From assembly GCA_009920585.1 (NCBI GenBank), contig RFZT01000129.1:1-6783 (forward strand): DNA of 6,783 nt. The letters are read 5' to 3'. How positions within the stretch are numbered: position 1 is the stretch's first letter; every line of letters begins with the position of its first letter. A model generated the notes under the pieces. That model saw only the letters and a list, made by a program, of their open reading frames with translations, was not told the DNA's origin and searched no databases. This DNA comes from a bacterium. Its GTDB lineage: Bacteria > Verrucomicrobiota > Verrucomicrobiia > Chthoniobacterales > Terrimicrobiaceae. Positions 1-5,384 of the stretch are shown piece by piece. The position numbers and the translations under genes are program-made.

Positions 1-1
1 G

Positions 2-145
2 TCGTTTCGTAATCGGATCGAGGTTATCCCTGTTCGTAATATTCGATCGCTGCGAGGTTATTTGAAGGGGATCGATACAACATTCGTTCGTGATGGTGAC
101 GCTGTTTCATTCGTGATTCAATCCCAGCGACCTATTCTCGAGTGA
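2..145 (+). CDS. 3' end of an unrecognised protein-coding gene (5' partial)
   Basis: The frame starting at base 2 is open from the left edge to a TGA at 143-145 and encodes 47 residues, ending in ...FVIQSQRPILE. The other forward frame checked (from base 1) hits a stop within four codons. The peptide is mixed charged and hydrophobic with no low-complexity run, and contains segments such as RNRIEVIPVRNIRSLRGYL. It therefore looks like the real C-terminus of a larger protein that begins outside the window. I do not recognise the family. The stop lies 40 bp before the next gene on the same strand, which suggests co-transcription with the methyltransferase and perhaps a shared role in a polysaccharide or modification cluster. 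That role is inferred from position only. It could still be a chance open frame. Confidence 0.5.
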   Translation, partial: SFRNRIEVIPVRNIRSLRGYLKGIDTTFVRDGDAVSFVIQSQRPILE

Positions 146-173
146 TTCTCAAATTGCTAGGACGGTGCTAAAT

Positions 174-177
174 AGGA
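174..177 (+). promoter_or_regulatory. Ribosome binding site of the methyltransferase
   Basis: AGGA lies 8 bases upstream of the ATG at 186, within a short A/T-rich gap after the preceding stop codon. It is the clearest Shine-Dalgarno match in front of any complete gene here and fixes the methyltransferase start. Confidence 0.55.
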
Positions 178-185
178 ATTAGTCT

Positions 186-941
186 ATGGATGAAGAAAAG
201 TTGCTTTGCCCTGTTTGCAAGGCGAATGGGGTTCTTTTGGATGTGGTGGATTTCAACAAATCTTGCGAAGAGGCAAGAGGCAAACACCTCCCTCTTGCTG
301 GAATTCCAGTGTACTATGTGTTGTGTGACAGTTGCCGCTTTTGCTGGGCCCTAGAGTTAAATCGATGGCCATTAGCTAAGTTCAAAGATTGCATTTACAA
401 CGCCGACTATATTTCCGTTGATCCGGATTATCTGGAGGTGAGGCCAACAGCAAATGCCAAGAGGTTGCGTGCCATATTTCCGAATCTCCCATCTGATATC
501 CGCCATCTTGACTATGGGGGCGGCAATGGACTTTTGTCGAAACTACTACGGGAGTCAAATTGGGATTCTGTTTCGTATGATCCCTTCGTGGATGGGGAGG
601 TTGATCTAGGAAGATTTGGGAGATTTGATTTCATTACAGCCTACGAAGTGTTTGAGCATGTTCCTGATTTACAAATTTTGTTAACAAGCCTTTGTGCGTT
701 GCTGACCCATAATAGTCTGCTTTTGTTTTCTACATTAATTTCGGATGGGAATATTGAGTCTAAAAAGAGACTCGATTGGTGGTATGCCTCTCCGCGCAAT
801 GGGCATATCAGTCTGTTTTCAAGAAAGTCGCTTTCTATACTTGCTGAAGGCAGAGGGTTCAAGTTTGGTAGTTTTTCCAATGGGTTGCATGTCTTTTATA
901 AGACCATGCCAGTATGGGCTAAACACATCATCCGAGATTAA
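186..941 (+). CDS. Class I SAM-dependent methyltransferase with N-terminal cysteine knuckle
   Basis: This 251-residue protein should transfer a methyl group from S-adenosylmethionine; the acceptor is unknown. The N-terminus has paired cysteines, C8PVC11 and C47DSC50 (C53 close by), as in a small zinc-binding knuckle. A Rossmann-type methyltransferase core follows: glycine-rich motif I HLDYGGGNG at 107-115, the acidic residue that would bind the ribose at about D132 in SYDPF, and the EVFEHVPD segment at 154-161 typical of the Methyltransf_23 group. WWYASPRNGHISLFSRKSL at 199-217 is the characteristic late motif of that group. An AGGA at 174-177, 8 bases before the ATG, supports the start. Related proteins usually sit in O-antigen, exopolysaccharide or sugar-modification loci, and the same-strand partial gene 40 bp upstream fits an operon. 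The gene looks richer in A/T than the genes to its right, which hints at a separate origin. Fold and reaction class are confident; the substrate is not. Confidence 0.85.
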   Translation: MDEEKLLCPVCKANGVLLDVVDFNKSCEEARGKHLPLAGIPVYYVLCDSCRFCWALELNRWPLAKFKDCIYNADYISVDPDYLEVRPTANAKRLRAIFPNLPSDIRHLDYGGGNGLLSKLLRESNWDSVSYDPFVDGEVDLGRFGRFDFITAYEVFEHVPDLQILLTSLCALLTHNSLLLFSTLISDGNIESKKRLDWWYASPRNGHISLFSRKSLSILAEGRGFKFGSFSNGLHVFYKTMPVWAKHIIRD

Positions 942-1268
942 ACATTTATCCATCCGTTGGTAGTGATATCAATTACAAATAACCGAACATGCAGCAGGGC
1001 AGGATGGTTGATTTGGATGCAGATCTTGCCATTGAGGCTGCGGCAGCTGGTCATGAGGAGAAATTGGCTTTGGCTGATTCCATTATTTATACGATTTGCG
1101 AAAAATTTAATGCCACTCTTTGGACGCAAGATGAGCACTTTTCTCGGATGCTTCGCGTTCAATACATGGAAAAAAAGAAAAGCGGACACTAGCATGGAAT
1201 CTCGCAATAATTTAGGAATCGCTGGATGCCAAGGTAGGTCAAATCCATAATCAAACTGCGGTTTCAGG
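942..1268. other. Intergenic stretch with gene debris
   Basis: This gap of 327 bp separates the polysaccharide-type methyltransferase from the DUF4139 gene. Apart from the PIN-domain fragment it holds no complete gene. All three forward frames are stopped between 1190 and 1250 (for example TAG 1190-1192, TAA 1208-1210, TAG 1213-1215, TAA 1248-1250), so nothing can supply the missing signal peptide of the gene that follows. I saw no terminal inverted repeats, target duplications or transposase remnants that would identify the agent of the rearrangement. Confidence 0.6.
983..1192 (+). pseudogene. C-terminal remnant of a VapC-type PIN-domain toxin
   Basis: From the ATG at 989 this reads 67 residues and resembles the second half of a type II toxin-antitoxin PIN ribonuclease. 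LALADSIIYTICEKFNATLW at 26-45, followed by TQDEHF at 46-51, carries two of the acidic metal-site residues (D30 and D48). The C-terminal VQYMEKKK matches the usual end of such toxins. VapC proteins are about 130 residues; the N-terminal half with the first catalytic Asp and the conserved Glu is absent. An in-frame TAA at 980-982 closes the frame just upstream, so the fragment cannot be extended. No antitoxin gene is visible. It should be inactive, because the metal site needs residues from both halves. Homology is fairly clear from the motifs; whether the piece is translated is unknown. It is the only recognisable content of the 327 bp between the methyltransferase and the DUF4139 gene. Confidence 0.7.
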
Positions 1269-2606
1269 TTGTTGTCCTTAGATGCAGGATCTTCATTTGC
1301 AGGTTATCACTTCACCTTCACTGGAGCGACGGCCAAACTGGAGCCGGATTCCGTGATTCTTCGCGATGTCGCGGGTAAGGTTCAGTTGCAAATCCTCGAG
1401 CAATCGTATCGCAACGATCCCGTTTCCGAGCCGATGCTTCTTTCCTTCTTTGAAGGGCAATTCCTCGACTTCATTCGGCGGGAGGCGAACAAGCCGGACC
1501 AAACCATTTCCGCTAAAATCATCCGCAGCGGCTATGTGCCAGGGGGGGCTACCGTCGAGCCCATCGTCGAAATTGATGGGAAGCTCCAATTCTCCCTGCC
1601 TGGTCAGCCCATCTTCCCTTCTTTGGGAGAAGAAAACATCCTCAAACCAGCCCTCGCTTGGCAAATCCACGCCACCGCTGCCGCCAAGATCAACGCGGAG
1701 GTCGCCTATGTCACCCAAGGATTTTCGTGGCAAGCCAGCTACAATCTCGTCGCGCCAGAGAAAGGTGATCTCGTGGATATTGTCGGCTGGATCACCATGC
1801 AGAATGATAGCGGATCCGGTTTTCAAAATGCCAAGATCAAACTCATGGCCGGCGACGTCAATAAAGTGCAACCCCCGCATTCGCCAATGGCCAAAAGAGG
1901 GTTTCCGATGATGGCAGAAATGGCGATGGATGCACCGCCGGTCGTTTCTGAAAAAGCCTTCGACGAATTCCATCTCTACACGCTGGCGAACCTCGTCACG
2001 CTTCGTGATAAAGAAACCAAGCAAGTCGAGTTCATTCGCGCAACTGGAGTCAAAGCCGAACGTCTTTATATTTACGATGGAGCCGCCATCAGCGGTTGGC
2101 GAGTGGGCATGAATGTGGGGGCCGACCCGGGCTACGGCACGACTTCCAACAAAAAGGTGAATGTTTATCGTGAATTCAAAAACTCCGAAGCCAATCATCT
2201 CGGAATTCCTCTCCCGAAAGGTCGAGTTCGCTTTTATTCCCAAGATGACGACCGCCAACTCGAATTTGTTGGAGAGAATAACATCGAGCACACTCCCAAA
2301 GACGAACTCGTTCGACTATTTATTGGCGATAGCTTCGACCTTGTAGGCGAGCGCAAGCAAACCGAATTCAAGGTCAACGAAGCCAATCATACCTTGGACG
2401 AAACATTTGAAATCCAACTTCGAAATCGCAAAAAAGAAGCGGTCGAAATCCGCGTGGTTGAGCACCTCTTCCGTTGGTCGAACTGGGCGATCGAGGACAA
2501 AAACCACGAGTTCACTAAAACCGATGCCCAGACCATCGAGTTCCGTGTCCCCCTCAAGCCAGATGAGGAAAAGACAGTGACTTACAAGGTCCACTATACT
2601 TGGTAA
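1269..2606 (+). CDS. DUF4139-domain protein lacking its N-terminus
   Basis: This 445-residue, beta-rich protein belongs to the DUF4139 family of secreted or surface proteins whose function is unknown. Recognisable segments in order are TGATAKLEPDSVILRD (18-33), KIIRSGYVPGG (83-93), the core YNLVAPEKGDLVDIVGWITM (158-177) with AKIKLMAGDVNKVQP (188-202), VVSEKAFDEFHLYTL (225-239), NHLGIPLPKGRVRFY (309-323), and the closing KPDEEKTVTYKVHYTW (430-445). Relatives normally begin with a signal peptide and a strand near 'YNQNFAVVRE'. Here the frame opens only after TAA 1248-1250, and the only early start is TTG at 1269 with no Shine-Dalgarno. About 40-60 residues, including any export signal, are therefore missing. 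Another frame at 1249-1266 reads NQTAVS, which could be a shifted relic of that strand, but this is weak. The rest is uninterrupted, so the loss may be recent. It is probably a 5'-truncated gene; expression is doubtful. Confidence 0.75.
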   Translation: MLSLDAGSSFAGYHFTFTGATAKLEPDSVILRDVAGKVQLQILEQSYRNDPVSEPMLLSFFEGQFLDFIRREANKPDQTISAKIIRSGYVPGGATVEPIVEIDGKLQFSLPGQPIFPSLGEENILKPALAWQIHATAAAKINAEVAYVTQGFSWQASYNLVAPEKGDLVDIVGWITMQNDSGSGFQNAKIKLMAGDVNKVQPPHSPMAKRGFPMMAEMAMDAPPVVSEKAFDEFHLYTLANLVTLRDKETKQVEFIRATGVKAERLYIYDGAAISGWRVGMNVGADPGYGTTSNKKVNVYREFKNSEANHLGIPLPKGRVRFYSQDDDRQLEFVGENNIEHTPKDELVRLFIGDSFDLVGERKQTEFKVNEANHTLDETFEIQLRNRKKEAVEIRVVEHLFRWSNWAIEDKNHEFTKTDAQTIEFRVPLKPDEEKTVTYKVHYTW

Positions 2607-2698
2607 TGGAACGGTTCCTATTGGGGATAGATGATCCGTTGCGTAGCCCTACCGTTGTATGGGAGCCCCGCGTTGGTTCGGGTTCAACCTGATCGTCT
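2607..2698. other. Gap between convergent genes, no clear terminator
   Basis: These 92 bp separate the stop of the DUF4139 gene from the stop of the minus-strand HtrA-like gene, so transcripts from both sides should end here. Only weak inverted repeats are visible: AACGG at 2610-2614 with CCGTT at 2636-2640, and GGTT / AACC flanking a 7-base loop near 2676-2690. Neither is followed by a T run on either strand. Termination may be Rho-dependent or use a structure I cannot judge by eye. Confidence 0.4.
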
Positions 2699-3685
2699 TT
2701 ACTTTTCTTGCGCAGCAGCCTCGACGGGGATGGTCGGTCGGGTGATGGGCTTGACGGAAATGGATCGTTTTTCGCCGTCGCGAAGGATGAGTACCTCGAC
2801 GAGATCTCCGGCAGTGAGAAAGTAGGCGGCATCTAGGACGTCTTCACTGCAGGTCACAGGAATTCCGTTGATACTCAAAATCATGTCACCCGCTTTCAGT
2901 CCGCTTTGCGCAGCAGGTGTCCCTGGGCCGAGAGTGAGGATTTGTGCGGTGGATCCGGCAATCGGAGCGGCTGTATCCTCCACCTCGCCACCTACCCAGC
3001 CGGGACGCAATTCGCCGAAGCGCGAGATATCCTGTCTTGTTTTTTCTGCCGCGCGGATTGGGAGGATGTGACAGGCGGTGCCATCGCTGATGCGGGCCAT
3101 GAGGATGCCGATAACCTCGCCGGCAAGGTTCAGTACGGGGGCTCCACCCTCGCCGCGCTGGACGGCCATGTTTGCCCTGAAGTGGGATGTGGCAAAATAT
3201 TTCCCAAGATGCTGTCGCTCGCGAGCGGCGATCATACCGAAATTCGAGCTCACTTCATATTCCTCTGGAAATCCAATCAGGATCACAGGTGTGGTCTGGG
3301 TGATTTTATCGGAATCCCCGATTGGGATGAAGGGGGTGGAGCAATCGACTTTTAGGAGGGCGATGCCATTGCGGTCATCGACGGTGATGACGCGTGCTGG
3401 AATTAGGCGACCGTCGAAGCTCACCTTCACATCTTCCGCATTCATCACAGTGCCGGCATGGGTGTAGATGACCCCCGAGGGATCTACGAAAAATCCACTC
3501 CCAACTCGGATGCCAAGGTGATCGGTAGCATAAATGCGTACGACAGATCGACGGTGTTGTTCAAAAATCCGGCCGAACTCGGTGCAGATATTTTGTGCCG
3601 TTGATTGATCCGCTGCGCAAAGCGGGAGGGAAAATAGGGGGGCAGTGAGTGCCAATGCCCATAATGAATTACAAAGCCAATTCAC
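2699..3685 (-). CDS. Secreted HtrA/DegP-fold pseudoprotease with C-terminal PDZ domain
   Basis: This 328-residue protein has an N-terminal signal sequence (residues 1-25, cleavage likely near CA-AD), a trypsin-like HtrA domain (about 36-220) and one PDZ domain (about 228-312, with SGLKAGDMILSINGIPV at 261-277). It should be periplasmic. Aligned by eye to the HtrA consensus, all three catalytic positions are glycine: His of TNNHVV is G78 (THAGTV), Asp of TDIALLK is G107 (NGIALLK), and Ser of GNSGGP is G180 (GEGGAP). The surrounding scaffold is well kept (GSGFFVDPSG 62-71, IALLKVD 108-114, LNLAGEVIGI 185-194), so this looks like a folded, non-cleaving binding protein rather than a decaying gene. 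C34, C115, C205 and C279 could form disulfides. The start is GTG, 9 bases after the stop of the upstream membrane-protein gene and without a Shine-Dalgarno, which suggests translational coupling. It is the third gene of the sigma-factor operon. Fold is confident; a sensing or chaperone role is inference. Confidence 0.88.
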   Translation of the reverse strand: MNWLCNSLWALALTAPLFSLPLCAADQSTAQNICTEFGRIFEQHRRSVVRIYATDHLGIRVGSGFFVDPSGVIYTHAGTVMNAEDVKVSFDGRLIPARVITVDDRNGIALLKVDCSTPFIPIGDSDKITQTTPVILIGFPEEYEVSSNFGMIAARERQHLGKYFATSHFRANMAVQRGEGGAPVLNLAGEVIGILMARISDGTACHILPIRAAEKTRQDISRFGELRPGWVGGEVEDTAAPIAGSTAQILTLGPGTPAAQSGLKAGDMILSINGIPVTCSEDVLDAAYFLTAGDLVEVLILRDGEKRSISVKPITRPTIPVEAAAQEK

Positions 3686-3694
3686 TTTGATTTG

Positions 3695-4114
3695 TTAAAA
3701 ACTATGAGCCGAAGCGTATCCGATCGGTCTAGTTGGTAGCACGTATTGGACCGAAGAAACGCGTTTGCCGGGTTTGGTAAAAGCGCTTTGCGCGGAACCA
3801 AGTCGCGTCTGGGCGGCGGACGAGAGATTCCATTTGGCTGGTGCGTCGGCTGTCTCGTTGCCCGACCATTGCAATGTCACCCCAGCAGCAATCACGGCAA
3901 CAGCAAAGGAGGAAGCGGTGACGAGTCTTGGCACTGGAATCGGTGCAAAGAGGGAGGAAAATCGATCACAGGCGATATTCCAAAATGGTCGGTGAATCAC
4001 TTCGGCCCTCTGGCGGAGCTGGAACTCGGCGAGAAAATCCTCAAAGTAATCTGGGCGAGGTTGCTCATATCGTTTCAATCTCAGCAACTTGGAAATGCTT
4101 TCTTCAGACTCCAT
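3695..4114 (-). CDS. Small single-pass membrane protein, candidate anti-sigma factor
   Basis: This 139-residue protein has a charged N-terminal half (ISKLLRLKRYEQPRPDYFEDF, 7-27, then an amphipathic Arg/Glu/Gln-rich stretch), one hydrophobic segment at about 64-81 (LVTASSFAVAVIAAGVTL), and a polar C-terminal tail of about 58 residues. With R63 on the inner side, the N-terminus should face the cytoplasm and the tail the periplasm, which is the layout of membrane-bound anti-sigma factors. The gene begins 8 bases after the stop of the ECF sigma gene and ends 9 bases before the HtrA-like gene. No HxxxCxxC zinc motif is present, so it is not a ZAS-type anti-sigma factor, and I cannot name a family domain. 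The anti-sigma role is inferred from position, size and topology. It could instead be an accessory membrane protein. The tail is a plausible partner for the periplasmic HtrA-like protein encoded next. Confidence 0.75.
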   Translation of the reverse strand: MESEESISKLLRLKRYEQPRPDYFEDFLAEFQLRQRAEVIHRPFWNIACDRFSSLFAPIPVPRLVTASSFAVAVIAAGVTLQWSGNETADAPAKWNLSSAAQTRLGSAQSAFTKPGKRVSSVQYVLPTRPIGYASAHSF

Positions 4115-4122
4115 AAAGGGGA

Positions 4123-4707
4123 TTAGTGTTTCATAAACTCTTGTAGGTGATTTTGCAACTGTCGGTGTGCATAAAAAAGGCGCGAGCGCACGGTTCCTTC
4201 CGAAATTTTCAGGATCTTCGCAATTTCCGCATGCGGCATTCCCTGAATATCAAACATCGTTACAACTGCTCTATGCTCGTGAGACAGCTTGAGCATGGAT
4301 TCGTTCAATTTCTTTTGAAGTTCCACCAGATTGGCATCGTGGCTGGGGTCGCCATTGCTCGTGGCTTTAATGAAGTCGGGATCGGTCAGGATCCCATTAT
4401 CGACATCATCGAGGCTCATGGTTTTGCGGCGATTCCGTTTTTTCAGGAAATTGATCGTCATGTTCACGGCGATCGTGTGCATCCATGTGTAGAAGGCGGA
4501 TTTGCCCTGGAAGCCGTTGATAGATCGATAGGCCTTGGCGAAGATATCTTGAAGAAGATCGTTAGTATCCTCATGGCTGGCCGTCATATTATAGATCAAT
4601 CCGTAGAGCCGGGGACTGAATCTCACCACCAACTCGTCAAAAGCCCGAGCATCCCCCGCTTGAGTGCGGGAGACTAGCTCGCTGTCGGGCGTTTCGGGAG
4701 TGTCCAT
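4123..4707 (-). CDS. ECF-type RNA polymerase sigma factor (sigma-70 family, RpoE-like)
   Basis: At 194 residues this has the usual length of an extracytoplasmic-function sigma factor, which directs RNA polymerase to a small set of stress or envelope promoters. Region 2 spans about 20-92: DTNDLLQDIFAKAYRSINGF (47-66) is region 2.2, which binds the beta-prime clamp, and FYTWMHTIAVNMTINFLKKR (72-91) is region 2.3-2.4 for -10 recognition. A linker of about 40 residues follows. Region 4 is at about 132-186 and contains the helix-turn-helix MPHAEIAKILKISEGTVRSR (157-176), ending YAHRQLQNHL. No regions 1.1 or 3 are present. The ATG at 4707 has no strong Shine-Dalgarno, but the N-terminus (DSELVSRTQAGDARAFDELV) fits the family. 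It leads a three-gene operon with a putative anti-sigma protein and an HtrA-fold protein, much like rpoE-rse or algU-muc clusters. Such operons are commonly autoregulated. Family assignment is secure; the regulon is unknown. Confidence 0.93.
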   Translation of the reverse strand: MDTPETPDSELVSRTQAGDARAFDELVVRFSPRLYGLIYNMTASHEDTNDLLQDIFAKAYRSINGFQGKSAFYTWMHTIAVNMTINFLKKRNRRKTMSLDDVDNGILTDPDFIKATSNGDPSHDANLVELQKKLNESMLKLSHEHRAVVTMFDIQGMPHAEIAKILKISEGTVRSRLFYAHRQLQNHLQEFMKH

Positions 4708-4868
4708 GTGTGAGTCTATCTGGTTATCAAAAAAAAGTGGGTTTGCGGAGAAAAATCGGACGACCCGGGGGAGACATTTCGCAACCCGAGTGCAGGTCGC
4801 CTATAAGGAAGAATGGCAAGAGTGGACGCAGGCGGCGAAAGGGGGTAAAATCAGACACTCACTTCACC
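4708..4868. promoter_or_regulatory. Divergent promoter region between the sigma operon and the fmdB-like gene
   Basis: These 161 bp lie between two genes transcribed away from each other, so both promoters should be here. On the plus strand TATAAG at 4802-4807 is a possible -10 box, with no good -35 match upstream. An eight-A run at 4729-4736 reads as eight T just upstream of the sigma gene on the minus strand and may aid melting or act as an upstream element. I could not identify an ECF-type GAAC...TCTA pair with confidence. A plus-strand open frame crosses much of this region from 4710 in phase with the fmdB-like gene; it is not considered coding. Confidence 0.35.
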
Positions 4869-5384
4869 ATGCCGATCTACGAATTCCACTCTCCCGACAC
4901 GAATAAGATTTACTCGTTTTTCGCCCGTAGCCTGTCCTATTCCGATAAGGTGCCGAAATGCCCGGACAACCCCACGGCAAAAATGGAGCGGGTGGTTTCC
5001 AAGTTCGCCTTCACTGGTCGCGCCAAGGAAAAGTCAGAATCGCCGGATGCCGCTGATCCCCGAATGGAAAAAATGATGGCCGAAATGGAGCGCGAAATGT
5101 CCAGTATGGATGAAAATAATCCCGACCCCAAGGCGTTGGGCCGAATGATGCGGAAGATGACCGAGGCGACTGGCGAAGCGATGCCCGACGGGATGGATCA
5201 AATGATCCGGCGCTTGGAGGCGGGCGAAGATCCTGAGAAACTCGAAGAGGAATTCGGCGATGCCTTTGAGGGAATGGATTTGCCTGATGGTGATGCGGGC
5301 GAAGTCGCTCCGACCGGATCGCGTGTGCGTCCGGTCCGCATGGAGCGGGATCCCGCGCTATACGAGTTCGGCGATTATATTTGA
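4869..5384 (+). CDS. FmdB-family (Zn-ribbon_8) protein with degenerate zinc site
   Basis: Starting at the ATG at 4869 this encodes 171 residues. MPIYEFHSPD at 1-10 is the signature start of FmdB-type putative regulatory proteins, which settles the start against an in-frame GTG at 4710 that would add 53 basic, Arg/Lys-rich residues of non-coding look. In standard members a CxxC follows MPIYEY and a second CP.C closes the zinc ribbon. Here the first pair reads SPDT (8-11) and the second reads CPDN (31-34), leaving only C31, so zinc should not bind. The scaffold survives (KMERVVSKFAFTGRAKEK, 38-55). The rest is Met/Glu/Asp-rich and helical: a segment at about 64-103 and EAGEDPEKLEEEFGDAFEGM (117-136), ending DPALYEFGDYI. 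No signal peptide or membrane segment is seen. Function is unknown; FmdB proteins are only nominally linked to regulation of formamidase. It is divergent to the sigma operon and overlaps the photolyase gene by 10 bp. Confidence 0.8.
   Translation: MPIYEFHSPDTNKIYSFFARSLSYSDKVPKCPDNPTAKMERVVSKFAFTGRAKEKSESPDAADPRMEKMMAEMEREMSSMDENNPDPKALGRMMRKMTEATGEAMPDGMDQMIRRLEAGEDPEKLEEEFGDAFEGMDLPDGDAGEVAPTGSRVRPVRMERDPALYEFGDYI

Noticed and set aside
19..61. CGAGGTTAT occurring twice (19-27 and 53-61) as a possible repeat or operator
   Set aside because: Only two short copies within what reads as coding sequence, not in the same codon phase, and no further copies; chance is likely.
957..1250. 97-codon plus-strand frame overlapping the PIN fragment
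   Set aside because: No motif; the overlapping frame from 989 matches VapC C-termini.
1016..1300. Similar strings GGATGCAGATCTTGCC (1016-1031) and AGATGCAGGATCTTC (1280-1294) as possible recombination repeats at the scar
   Set aside because: They are imperfect with a one-base offset and both lie in coding frames of different families; too short to support a duplication.
1293..2291. Long minus-strand open frame of 332 codons antisense to the DUF4139 gene
   Set aside because: Its translation has no recognisable domain, while the plus strand carries clear family motifs throughout. It is a shadow frame favoured by codon bias.
2660..2695. GGTTCGGGTTCAACC resembling a tRNA T-arm
   Set aside because: No acceptor, D or anticodon stems can be built around it, so it is only a small chance hairpin.
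4710..4868. N-terminal extension of the fmdB-like gene from a GTG at 4710
   Set aside because: The added 53 residues are Arg/Lys/Gly-rich with no family similarity, and MPIYE is the conserved start of this family.
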